Assembly (NCBI GenBank): GCA_900708905.1
Contig: CAADRB010000059.1
Span: forward strand, 743,104-807,103
Length of the DNA stretch: 64,000 nucleotides
Direction of reading: 5' to 3'
Source: Hymenolepis diminuta
Taxonomy: Eukaryota > Platyhelminthes > Cestoda > Cyclophyllidea > Hymenolepididae
The position numbers were made by a program, and so were the translations under genes. Below, piece by piece: positions 26,265-37,073 of this stretch (its first letter is position 1; every line of letters starts with the position of its first letter). The notes under the pieces are model-generated. The model was not told where the DNA came from, searched no databases, and saw only the letters and a list, made by a program, of their open reading frames with translations.

Positions 26265-26426
26265 GTTTTAAGGAAATTCAGGAATTTTTGAGAACATTAG
26301 AAGGAAAGTTTTGTTTAAACATGTTTTGATTAACTGGAATTTAGTGCACAACGTGTGAAGGACACTAATGTTCTTTTAGTAAAAGATGCTTTCATATAAA
26401 ACTTCTTTGCTAGACAAGCTCGTCAC

Positions 26427-26672
26427 TTAAAGTCGCTTGTTTGCACGACCCATGTACAGCTTCAACCGACTGGGGTTAAATTGAGGCCACAGCGCCGTCT
26501 CTTTACCTTTTACTTGCTCTACGAGGCGTATGTCAAAAGTCCATTGTGGGCTATGTACCAGGACAGCCACGTTGTCAGTGTAGTTTTCTATTTGCGAGAA
26601 ATTAACCCACTCTAGGGAAAAAGAGTGTGTTTTGGGACTGTAATTCCTGCATAGGCGGAAAAGAGCAGTCAT
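26427..26672 (-). other. Unassigned open frame, possible captured exon
   Basis: About 80 codons with balanced, protein-like composition (VNFSQIENYTDNVAVLVHSP). A possible acceptor (CTATGCAG) lies near the start and a stop follows RANKRL. No ATG, partner exon or family was recognised. It could be a terminal exon of an unseen gene or a transposon relic. Confidence 0.2.
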
Positions 26673-27671
26673 TCAAGTCTTTTGAGCTGTTTTTGATTGC
26701 AATACGATCCATCCACTTCTAAGTGAAACAGATAAAGATTTCGCAAAAACCTTTATTATTTAAACTTATTCATATTAACGAATTTCATTTGAATTTGTTT
26801 AAAATTATTAACCTACGTGTTTTTACCTGACGTGTTTGTGATAGTTTATCCTTTGAATTTGATCGGTTATTCGTCAAATCATGTGAGATTGAATCTTTTC
26901 ACAATGATATAAACAAATAATTAAACAAATTGATAATTGTATTTCGAGATTATTATTTCATATAATAACACTAAATATAAATATGAAAATTTAAAAAAAA
27001 ATTTATATTACTCATTCATAATAAAGTGGCCGCGATTTTTAAAACAGCGGTTTTGTTTGAATTGAATGGATTAATCGTTTGAAATATAAATGAAATTGTA
27101 TTTATACCTTGCTCGAATGCGATTGAGCTGTTGAAGAAAATCTGTAGCAGAAAAGGCTCTCTAAAGTAGTCGTACTCAAAGGGTTTGATGGGGTATCTCT
27201 TATTCTCAAATCAGAGTTTCCAGTTTGATCTTACTTCTTGGCATTCACATTCTGTTCTTCTGAATTAAAAAATGTCTAGCACGTTGAAGCATTTTTCACT
27301 CAAAGTTAACTTCTCAAAAATATATTAAATATGCTATTTTTTCGTGAGATTTAAGTGCTGTGCCCAAGACACAAATCAGGGAACGTTTTCTTTCAAAAAA
27401 AGTTTTACTACTTCCCATCTCTTTATTATTCATCTCAAATGTTTATGAATAGATATTTACAATACGCTAATTTCCCCTTCTTCAAAGGGGGTGATATTCT
27501 TTTAGTGCCTTCATGGTCCGATAAATAGGATATCTCATAGAAGAACAAATCATTAAAGGACATTAACATTAACAAGAGGTGTACTTTTTTGGGTTCCTAT
27601 TATTCATTCCTATGGCTTTACTTATCGGTACGCGCCTCTGTTAACTTAATGTCCATGTTTGTATGTTGTAG

Positions 27672-28124
27672 CGCCATTACCGTCCCAGCAAAATGAATTG
27701 TTCGCGGAAGACAATGAAGTGGAATCGGAACTAAATCGGGGAAAGGACGATGATTTGTCCTCCAGAAAATCTGAGACGATAAAGCCTACTGAAAGCAATT
27801 CAGAGGCTGGGGGTCAACAATCAATAGGTAATAGTGGATAATTAATTATTGATATCTGAAATAATATTTCCCTTTTCACTTCCAAATAGATACTGAGATC
27901 GAAGTGAGTAGAGCGTCTGAGAAAAGCGTCCAAGGGATCCCTGAAGTGAAGAAAAAGTCATCTCTATCAAAACAGTCCAACTCTAGAAATTCAAATAACA
28001 GTAAACTCACTTCTCGAAGGACATCCAAGCTCAGCTTGAAAAGTAGGTTCCACTATCCTCTTTTATATTTCAAAAATTGGGTTCATATACTAATCCTTTT
28101 CACTGTATTTTAGAGACAATGTAG
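27672..28124 (+). CDS. Candidate alternative 3' exons of the NME8-like gene
   Basis: Three exons, 27672-27827, 27890-28042 and 28114-28124, have good GT-AG borders and introns of 62 and 71 bp. They read without interruption to TAG. They encode an acidic stretch (EDNEVESELNRGKDDD) followed by a Ser/Lys/Arg-rich end (SLSKQSNSRNSNNSKLTSRR). A GTGGGT donor at 24403 inside the last NME8-like exon ends in phase 1, and the exon at 27672 needs phase 1. Joining them gives 744 residues and removes the short-form stop. Sea-urchin intermediate chain 1 also carries a charged tail after its NDPK domains. Alternatively they are the last exons of a separate small gene. Confidence 0.5.
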
Positions 28125-28659
28125 TAATGTCGGCCTCTACGTCGGTATCATTTTAATTTAATTTGAAATTGTGTTTTCTGTCGCATCACAAAAATGCATT
28201 TATTATTTACATTTTGTAAACGATCACTTATTTAATGCTAGTAAACATTTATTTTATCATAAGTTTAATTTGTTTTTTTTTTTAATCGCGAGAAAATATG
28301 TAAACACGGAGAGGAGTACAATTATCTAATCAAGAGAAAAGAGGGAAGGTCAGGTGGAGAAGAAAGTTAAAGACATTCGATTGGATTTTAAAGTCATCAC
28401 TTTGTTCACTTTTTCTTTACTAAGCGAAATTCGCTGCATTTTGACCTAATGACCCCAAGTTTAACTTTCGATATTTGACTCTTAGGTTTTGAATCAGTTC
28501 ATCTCTATAATGGTCATGGACTGTTGGGAAGTTAATAATCATCTCGGCAAATTTTTCCGTTCTAAGAGCCAAAAGCGGAAAATTAATACCGTTAGAATAG
28601 TTTCCGACATTGTGATACTTGACGCAATATTTTAATTACAGAGGTATAATTTATCATTG

Positions 28660-28665
28660 AATAAA
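28660..28665 (+). terminator. Possible polyadenylation signal AATAAA
   Basis: First clear AATAAA after the TAG at 28122-28124, about 535 bp downstream. Confidence 0.3.
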
Positions 28666-30179
28666 TGTAATGTTTTATTAAGAATCAAACTTGCAGTCCA
28701 ACTTCTGGTTGCGGAACACCTATTTTTCACTTTTTATTTGCCCTCTGACCTTGTAGAAAAGTGACTAAAGATGGGATTTAATTCCTAGATTACGCCCTAG
28801 TGGTATAAATACAGCCCCATTCACGCCTTTTTCTGTTGTGGTTAAAACTCGTTGAGCCATTCCTTATTGTCTCCGGTTAATTGATACATTTCAGGCTTTT
28901 CTACACTGAAATAATGTAATAATTATCCCTGAGTGAACTTTTGCTAATCTTACTATGTTAATAGGGTCGTTGATTTGACATTATCGACCACAGAATTAAA
29001 TTAACCGATCAACAAGCCTTGGATATCGTGACCCTAATCTCCCTCTCGTGAACCTGAGAATCAAATATGAACAACTCAGTGCACCATATTAATAAAGTAG
29101 GACTTATCAGTCTCTTCGTGAACCCTACCTCCGATTCATACGTTTGGGGTTTAGATGCGTTCCCATGATTAAAGTTTGGAAGTTTCCTATTTTCCAATAA
29201 ATGATCGAAATCAGGATACTTTAGAAGAAATGGTCCGTATCATCTTGTATTAACAATAAATCTCGTCCGACTGGCAGCTATGAGGCAGCGAAAATGAGAT
29301 AAACCTGTGCGGTTAGATCGGCCGATTTAGAAGCGGCTAACTTGGAATGTGTCAAAGAGATTGGCACGCAGTTTTTCGCTATTTTTAGTAGCTCTGAATG
29401 TGCAACCTCGTCGCTTACAGTGTAAATTTATGGAAAGTTCAACTTCACTCATATACAGCAGATATTTGTTCCCGTGTAACATCGAACGCCTAAATAACAA
29501 GCCAGTGATTGTAAATATATGCTCGATTGTGGAAAAATTCCTAAAATTTTTCAAGTAAAGTGTCTTTCGATGCTCTCATTTGGTCAAGGAGGCCAATTGC
29601 TGAAGCAAACTGATATTACCTGAGGAGAATCCCTTTAGTTGAAAGCACGTCTGCAAATTTCAAGATCAATTCTAACTTGTATTTATTCTTGTATTCGAAA
29701 AAGTCGATTTATTACTGATCCTGGATCCAGCAAAATGAGTTTTCAATTCATTAAAGCCAAAAAAGTCAATGAGCGCATTTTTACTATTTAAAATATTATA
29801 TTTTTTTAAAAAAAGGTGTATCTTTATGATCACCATGTTAAATTATTTATGCTAAGGAGTTGAATCTATTTTGGCGATATGACATGGACTTTTACTCATA
29901 AAGTGCAGCAAGAATCGCATCTGGAGCGCTGTTTTTCCTGAACAAGCAGCTCATTAAAGGGAATTGAGATAAGCTCCATTTGGGAAGATCTCCTTAACAT
30001 TGCTGTCCCAGTTACAACTATAAGAGCTAAGAGGAGGTAGAATTTGTAGATTTGGGTAGATGATGGCGGTGTTAGAGGAAAGATGCAACAAAATAGGGAA
30101 AGCTTATCACTATTCAGTGACTTACAAACGTCGTAACCACAAGATAGGACGAAGATAGAGAAAGTGGGAGAGGATTTAT

Positions 30180-30345
30180 TTTAGACGTACTGGCCAGCGT
30201 GCACGTCTGACGAATCGGAGGTCACGAGATTAATGGTCTTCGATGCACACCCAGGTTAATTCAGATCAACATGAGAAATGGAGGAATGTATCTACCCTCT
30301 ACCCAAGTCAAATGTCGTGAATGCCTTTCATGACGAGGTAGGAAT
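30180..30345 (+). mobile_element. tRNA-derived SINE copy 3 (degraded)
   Basis: It matches the family in TCGGAGGTCACGAG (the sequence leading into the B box), a CACCCAGGTTAATTCAG segment and the tail CTCTACCCAAGTCAAATGTC. The B box itself is mutated. Confidence 0.5.
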
Positions 30346-30799
30346 CTGGTTTATTACGCAGGATCTGGAGAAGGTGGAAAACTGGGGGATGATACAAATG
30401 AACAAATCAGAGTTTATACCAGTAATTAGAAGGAAAAATGGGAAACTCGCATAGCATCTTAACCATAGGTTCCTTAAAGTGTCCTTATCATAGGCCAAAG
30501 AGTAGAGATTGGGTTAATTAATTAGGAGAACGGACACAATATATGATCTTGTAGACATTTATAAGCAGAAATTCTGTCTATATTACATAATTAAATGTAG
30601 CTACGTTATCGGGAAAAAAATTACAGAAGCCGTCGAGATGCCGCAAACCTTTGATGATTCCCCATATATGGTTAATTCCGAACTACAAACGCTTAAAAAT
30701 TAATTAATTTGTGAAGGCCTGTAGTTACCTTGTATCTTACTCATGGTTAGCTGTCTTGAGGCAATAGGAACCGAATCGTCAAGTTATTGAGCCACCAAT

Positions 30800-31290
30800 T
30801 TGTGTGGTCACCAAATTAGAGGAGTTATTAAATTGTAGGAACTAACGAACCAAAACCAGGTCGTAGAACTTAGAATGTAGGTGGTACCTAATACCAATAA
30901 ACAATTATTCCAAAATGTAGAACACAAAGAACCGTGTTGGATAAAGTGTGTTGAATAAACCACGATGAGGATTTCAGGTATTAAGAAAGAGATGGGGGGG
31001 GGCGGGGGGGAGGGGGGAGGAAATGAGAGGGAAGTATACGAGTAGATAGGTGACAAGTGTGTGTCTGCCGTGAGTGGAAATACAAAGACAATTTATGAGT
31101 CACTTCGACAAGGACGTGCGTGAGGATATGATTGCAGTGTACTTCTAATGAAACCAGACACATAGAAAAAGGAAGAATCGATGATCTCCTCTGGACATGA
31201 CAGATAGGAGTTTGAGTCATAGGACCATAAAAGTGAGAAATAACGTATTATAATAAAGATTTTGACTAAAAAGTGATTTTGAAAGTACAC
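30800..31290 (+). repeat. Dispersed 0.45 kb repeat, copy c
   Basis: It shares collinear segments with the copies at 52.65 and 53.44 kb, including GAACACAAAGAACCGTGTTG, a GAATAAACCACGAT segment, TGACAAGTGTGTGTCT and a TTTATGAGTCACTT-like segment. The G-rich run at 30994-31020 lies inside it. Confidence 0.5.
30994..31020 (+). repeat. G-rich tract with quadruplex potential
   Basis: Runs of eight, seven and six G broken by single C or A, then GG. The matching place in the other repeat copies is purine-rich (GAGAGAGATGAGG type), so this looks like local slippage. Confidence 0.85.
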
Positions 31291-31654
31291 AGAGTTAACC
31301 CTTCAGTTGTTATTTTTTGCGTTAGTTTACATAGCGATAATTTCTTAAATCATAACTCGCTCCGCGTAGTTTGTTTACTGATTAGTCCCCTGAGAATAAA
31401 AAAGCCCCGGTAATTACAAAGCGTTTGGTTGAATTTTAAAGTAGGTAATCATGTATTTAGAGGGTACATAAGCTTGGAATATTGTTAAACTATATTAAAT
31501 TTTCAAAACCGGGTTAATGGAACATACTACGGAGGTCAGGGGAGTAACATTGACTTAAATATCACTAATTATCCAGAAGTATTGGCGGGTATTTTCACAC
31601 AAAGAGAATCACTCTCATATTAGTTTACATGTCAAAAGAAATTGTCTCATGTAG

Positions 31655-31850
31655 TGGTTGAATAGTGCAGTGCCAAGTCGGAGGTCACGGGATCAATACG
31701 CATCGGTGGGTGGCCAACTCCATCGCTTATTTCCAGCCGACAAGAAGAGCGGTAGAATGCGAGTTTCTCATAAGAGTGGCTTCAGGAAGCCTAACCTCTG
31801 CCCAAGTTAAGCCTTGGTAGCACTTCTCCTATTGGACCCGGGAAAATTTT
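31655..31850 (+). mobile_element. tRNA-derived SINE copy 4
   Basis: It contains AGTCGGAGGTCACGGGATCA (B-box region), TGGCCAACTCCATCGC and the tail CCTCTGCCCAAGTTAAGCC. This is the same order and spacing as the copies at 7.1 and 15.4 kb. Confidence 0.55.
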
Positions 31851-33384
31851 TAGAAGTGAATCTGTGAAAGGGTTCATTGGAGATCAAACATAGGAGCCCG
31901 TGCTATTTATTCCTATTTCCTACATCAACACCATAAAAAATATAAATATTTTCATCATGGGAAAGTCTCTGAGCACAGGGAAACGTAGGGTTGCCCATTT
32001 TGAATTAAGGGAAGGGAATGGTGCAGATGTAAAAATTGAAAGAACTGATCTTTGAATTCAGGTTGCGCGTTTTATATTCTAATGATTCAATACGCGAATA
32101 TGCACCTCGTATATTCTGATTTATTTTCTACGTCTCACATATGGAAAATTAAACCGAACATTAATTTCAATAATAGTACCCTCTTCCAATAACGACTTAA
32201 ATTTATTCCAACATCCAGCTTCCGGCTGCGATGACGAAAACTTGTATGCTCCTGCCTGCGTGATAGTACTGCACCAATGAAAAGCTCTTTGGGTAATTTT
32301 TTTTACTAAATACACCGTAAAGATTTTGCACCTTAGCAATGAAGAAACTGCGTGGAGGTATAATTTTCGTTGATGAGATGTTCGACTTAAATGTCGCAAA
32401 CTGATGCTTTGACGCAATGCAAGTGAAGAGGGAAAACGAACTAAAATCCACTCAAAGTACGTAAATTAATTATAAATCTTCTTATGGTGCTCTGAGAGTT
32501 ATCTTGATTTCATATATAGTTGCTGGAAGTGGATAAAAGGGTAGTAATGACTAAAGCCCATCTTTAATGTACTTTAATATGGCAATTTAACAGTACGTAT
32601 TAGATACAAAGTGAGAAATGTACCTCAGGTGTTTGAGTAACTAGCCAAATTAGGTAACTTCGCATTAAGTTCCGCAAATCATTGCAAAATTATCTATTTA
32701 CAAATTCGTGATTTTTGCTCTTCTCGTACTACTGATTACAAATCAAACTAATTGAGTCATATAGTTCATGTAAATTTTAAAAAATTATATTACAATACCA
32801 AAAATAGATGTTGACAAATAAAATTTTTATTTTGGGTGAGCTTGCTCGATAGGTGTTAGTTATGTAATGACCTCGACAGATCACGGATGTCCTGTCCATT
32901 GGATGACTCATCATTAGTGATCACCCCTCGCCTTGTAAGTTTAAATGATAAAAGTGGCATGGAAACATCAAAAAGACGACTTTGTGATCCATTGTTGGGA
33001 GTGAGACCAGGTGAAATTTAATTCAACTGGTGGATAAAACGAATGACCACATTTATCAACGTGCAGTTGGGTTGAAGTTTATGGACCAAAAACAAATGAA
33101 GAAACTGTTAATTCCAAATCACTTTGGTACCGGAGTAATATCTTGAAACCACGGTGATGAGAAAAATGACGTATTTTTTCCCCCATTTATTATTTTTAAC
33201 CAAAATGCTTAATTATTCCCCACTGAGCTGTTCATTTTATCAAAACGGTCGAAATAGAGCCGTACCGATCCACAACTTTCCTTTTACCGAAAGAGAAGGA
33301 AAGCAAAATATCTATGTAATTCAAGTTGCATCAAATGCCTTTTCTAGTTTCAAACCTTCATGGTTTGAAATATTCTGGTTGGTC

Positions 33385-34125
33385 AGAGTTGAACTTTGAA
33401 GGTGATTTGGTGGAAATTGCGCTAGAATTAAAAGTAATCAGTTGTTTGTTTGGTATTAGCACCCATTTCACAAAGTAGTTCCAAAATTTCTACAAGTAGA
33501 AAGAAGTGTGCTCCTGAAATTGACGGCATTTAGTAAGGTCTGACGTTGGATGTACACAAGTTTTATGGTTGTGGGTGTACAAGATTATATTTCCAGACTC
33601 CTAACCAGTGCAAACTGCCCACTGTCTCGTTATTGTACCCCTTAAATTACTCACTTCATAAATTAACATAGCATTAACAACTATGTAGGAGCTTCTGTAA
33701 CCAAAAAGCCCTTGGAATAAATAGGGGATGTCATTTGCATTTAGAGAAATAGTTTTTATCGAAAAATTAAAACGGACAATTTTAATCACTATAATATTTT
33801 TCCTCTTTATGGACTGGAAATATATCATGCGGCCCCAATTATCAGTAAAATGTATTCAGTACTCTTAATTGTACATTTAGCAGCATGGAAATCCGTAGCG
33901 GATGCTGCATCAGTAAGTTTTTTTGCTACAGCTAGGTAATCCTCTTGAGCAGTCCAGATGGAGTCTAGCAAAGTCCTTTGATATAGATTTGCTCCCGAAA
34001 TTAGCTGGGCTGCTCCCAAAGTAGCGAGAACAAGAGAGATGTTGAATCGAGAGGGTTCGTTGATCCGTAAGCGATGAGATAATAAGAACTTTAAGAACTT
34101 TCAAAAATCTGACCTGGGTGGGATT
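33385..34125. repeat. Diverged tandem duplication, unit A
   Basis: It pairs with 34425-35490 through several collinear blocks. These are ACTTTGAAGGTGATT at about 33395 and 34429, AGGAGCTTCT plus a GGGGATG block at about 33688 and 34720, and a 200 bp block from GTAGCGGATGCT at about 33894 and 35263. The offset is about 1.04 kb for the first two and about 1.35 kb for the last, so unit B carries extra sequence in its middle. Confidence 0.75.
33825..34100 (-). pseudogene. Coding fragment copy 1, unidentified
   Basis: On the minus strand one frame stays open for about 90 codons from near 34100 to a stop at 33825. It includes SHRLRINEPSRFNIS, LVLATLGAAQLISG and DSIWTAQEDYLAVAKKL. The copy at 35.3 kb encodes nearly the same residues but has stops, which indicates a once-coding segment. 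It has no ATG and no splice-bounded partner. LVLATLGAAQLIS could be a membrane segment. Family unknown. Confidence 0.45.
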
Positions 34126-34424
34126 AAATACCGCGGTGCTTGAGCCGGATTTCCACATTGTCTGGTAAGGACTAATTTAGAAATGGTCAAATGATGGTAT
34201 TTCCAATAAAACTACCGTTAAATGAAATGCCAAAGGATAAATATTTTATCAATTACCACGCTATTGGACAGGTCCGTTTTTCTACTCCCATTTGGAGCAT
34301 AGAAGCGCTATTCTAATATAATATTTGCTGGGGAGGAAGAATATGAAATTGAGAGACTTCCATATAGATTATGTTAAATTTGGTGCCGCTCTGTCTTTTC
34401 AAATTTACAATGTTTGAGAGCTTA

Positions 34425-35490
34425 ACTTTGAAGGTGATTGGATGAAAATGGTATTCAAATCGAAAGTTATCGGTTATCCACACTCATCTACTCCACGAAG
34501 CCGTTTTAAAATCTCTATCGGTAATTTGTACCTGAGATTGATTATCCTTATAAAGAACGACATGCGGAAATGCACTGATCATTATAACTATTTAAATTAA
34601 TTTATGGCACCTGATATTTGTTGCCGTTATATTTCGATTGCTATCAAATCTCTCACCCCTGATTGGCCGATGCATTGTGCCAGTGAGTCTTTCCAAAGAG
34701 CACTATAACTGAAAAACGCAGGAGCTTCTAGTATCTGGAAGCCTTTGCAGTAATTAGGGGATGCTTTTTGCTTTTGATACTATCACTCAAATGACTTGAA
34801 TATATATACGCTTATGTCCTAATGTCTCCACCATGTTTCCAGACTAAAAGAACAATCCAATTAATTTAACTTAGTTGTCAATAAAAATTTCAATTTCTCC
34901 CAAATTTAAATCTGTGACCTCTTGCACAGATGATACAGCAAAAGGGATTAAACTCGATTTCTGTTTAAATTGAATGACCAGATTGTCTAGTCAAAATCAG
35001 GCTTTGGTGAAAAGGTCATGAGGTCATTTTGAATCAAATTAATCGCTTAAAATATCAGACTAATGTCAATAACCATGCCGTTAAAGTAGAGCTTACTACA
35101 ATTCCCATGTAGGTAGAGGGGAAGTATCCTGGAATCCCCTTAGAGAGAAATTTATATTTCACTACCTCTCTTCCTCCATATGATCAGCATGATCGTAAAG
35201 GTAAAACAAGGCGGGTAAATAAATAATTGTAAATTTAATATTTGCTACAGGGAAAATGAAGTGTAGCGGATGCTACCTCAATAAGCCTTTTTGCTACAGC
35301 TAGATAATCCTCGTAAGCAGTCCAGATAGCGTCTGGCAGAATCCTCTGTTATAAATTTGCTCCCGAAATTGGCTAGGCTCCACCTAAAGTTGCGAGAACA
35401 AGAGAGATGTTGAATCGAGAGGGTTTATTGATCCGTAAGCGATGAGATAGTAAGAACTTTAAGCGAACAGAGTTCCTTATGAGTCGCTGT
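34425..35490. repeat. Diverged tandem duplication, unit B
   Basis: Second copy of the block described for 33385-34125, in the same orientation, with about 0.3 kb of extra sequence before the last homologous block. Confidence 0.75.
35263..35490 (-). pseudogene. Coding fragment copy 2, disrupted
   Basis: Same frame as copy 1 (SHRLRINKPSRFNISLVLAT, then a stop after LGGA, then PISGANL, another stop, and IWTAYEDYLAVAKRL). Two in-frame stops show that it is non-functional. Confidence 0.5.
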
Positions 35491-37073
35491 CCACGAGCTT
35501 GGTCCTTAAAGACAAACAACGCCAAGATGCAGGGATACTGATTGCTAATTGGCTGAGGAGGCCTATTCAGGCAAACCCCATAGAAGTGAAATTCCATGAT
35601 TTTGGTCTTTACATGATCTTTATAATTCAAGATATTTTATTCGAAGAAAATCGAGGTGAAAATTACATTAGCATTAAAGTGGTCGGCCTTGTATTTTCGT
35701 GCTTACTCAATTCACAGGTCAGATCCATTTCTTTTTCTCCTCAAGGTACCTGGAATTTTTCCGACTTAAAGTATGCTACAAAGGGATCAAGTTACGAGGC
35801 GGTTAGTAAGTAGTATAATGAAGAAGCCTTCGTATCAGTAATAATGATAATTCTCACAATGGACACTAACGATCAGAGCCACCTTTACGAGCCAAAACCA
35901 TCGCCCCAGAGTATTTCACTCTATGTTGGCTATACCCTACTTTATCACCAGACTAAACAAAATTGCAGGTATTGGGATAGAGCTCGCAGAACAATTTCTG
36001 GTGAACTTAGGGGCATCTGAAAGCATCAATTTAGAAAGACGAACGTGGTATTTTCTCCCGCTTTAACAGTGAGCCTACTTTAAAAGTCCGGACAAATTAG
36101 GCTTGGAAATCCCCCAACGAAAGAATGGTCGTCCAAAAGGCTAACTGGATCAACAGTCATTCCAAAAATCGGAAGTCCAAGAGTGGATTTGGACTACGGG
36201 TGTACCGGACAACTGTGAAGGAACGGGAGGGGAAAATTGAGGAGTCAAAAGAATTAGGAGTTGGAAGAGAGGGGAAGAGACAACAATACAGAGCGGGTTG
36301 CGATCAGCGGAACGAATTTAGATACGGTGAAAAGTTTAGTGACGCTGCGTTCTTTGTTTTTTTTGATGAGCAATTAATAAAATTTCATTATCTGAAAATC
36401 AGAACAGTGAAGAGTCAACTCATATCCCTCGATAGATCAGAAGTGCCAATCAGCCTGTATCTGCAGCCGAGGAATACCAAGCACCCCAATCGGGGAGAAT
36501 ATCCTAACTTTTAAGCAAAGGAAAGCTAATGAGTGTCAAATCCGTACTCTTCGGTGTTACAAAATTGTACAGCAATCGCTACTCTGATGTATACATTCAC
36601 ACTAGATTTGTATGTATCGCAGTACATAATATTCACGTTTCCCTTAATTGCTAAAGATAATGTGTATCATACAACTCGGAAACCTGATGCCATAACTACA
36701 AATGAGGGGAAATAGTTTGGGAAAACGGGTTGGAGGGAATAATCCCGAATCCAGACATGTTGTCGAAATGTCATCCCCGACGGAGACATCAAATTAAAAC
36801 ATTCTACCTCGAAGAAACCGCTTAGAATTAAGCTTTCAGAGCTAATAATAAAATCTCAGCATCAGATTTCTACACCAGACTGGACTCTATTTCTTCATTT
36901 TTAATTAACACCGATTATACAAGCCACAAATCATCTCGTTCCCTTCACACTAAATTTTTCAATCCAAACAGAAGAGACAAGACTTTTTAGTCAACCATAA
37001 CTGTAATTGTAAACATGTCAAAATGAGTCTTCAAATAAATATGGAGGAGCATCTTTGGCTCCGTCCTATAATT

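Larger units (their letters stand above)
24420..27671. other. 3' flank or long intron of the NME8-like gene
   Basis: It is AT-rich with a CT microsatellite at 26.24 kb. One unassigned minus-strand open frame lies at 26427-26672. If the downstream exons belong to the NME8-like gene, this is a 3.27 kb intron starting at 24403. Confidence 0.5.
28125..37073. other. Repeat-bearing intergenic region
   Basis: No recognisable gene. It holds two SINE copies (30.2 and 31.7 kb), a 0.45 kb repeat (30.8-31.3 kb) and a diverged tandem duplication (33.4-35.5 kb). The plus-strand frame 36125-36514 (129 codons) is the longest, is rich in Lys, Arg and Glu and has no motif. Confidence 0.5.

Noticed and set aside
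36125..36514. 129-codon plus-strand open frame
   Set aside because: No domain, splice support or repeat link. Composition is skewed to Lys, Arg and Glu, as expected from purine-rich DNA.
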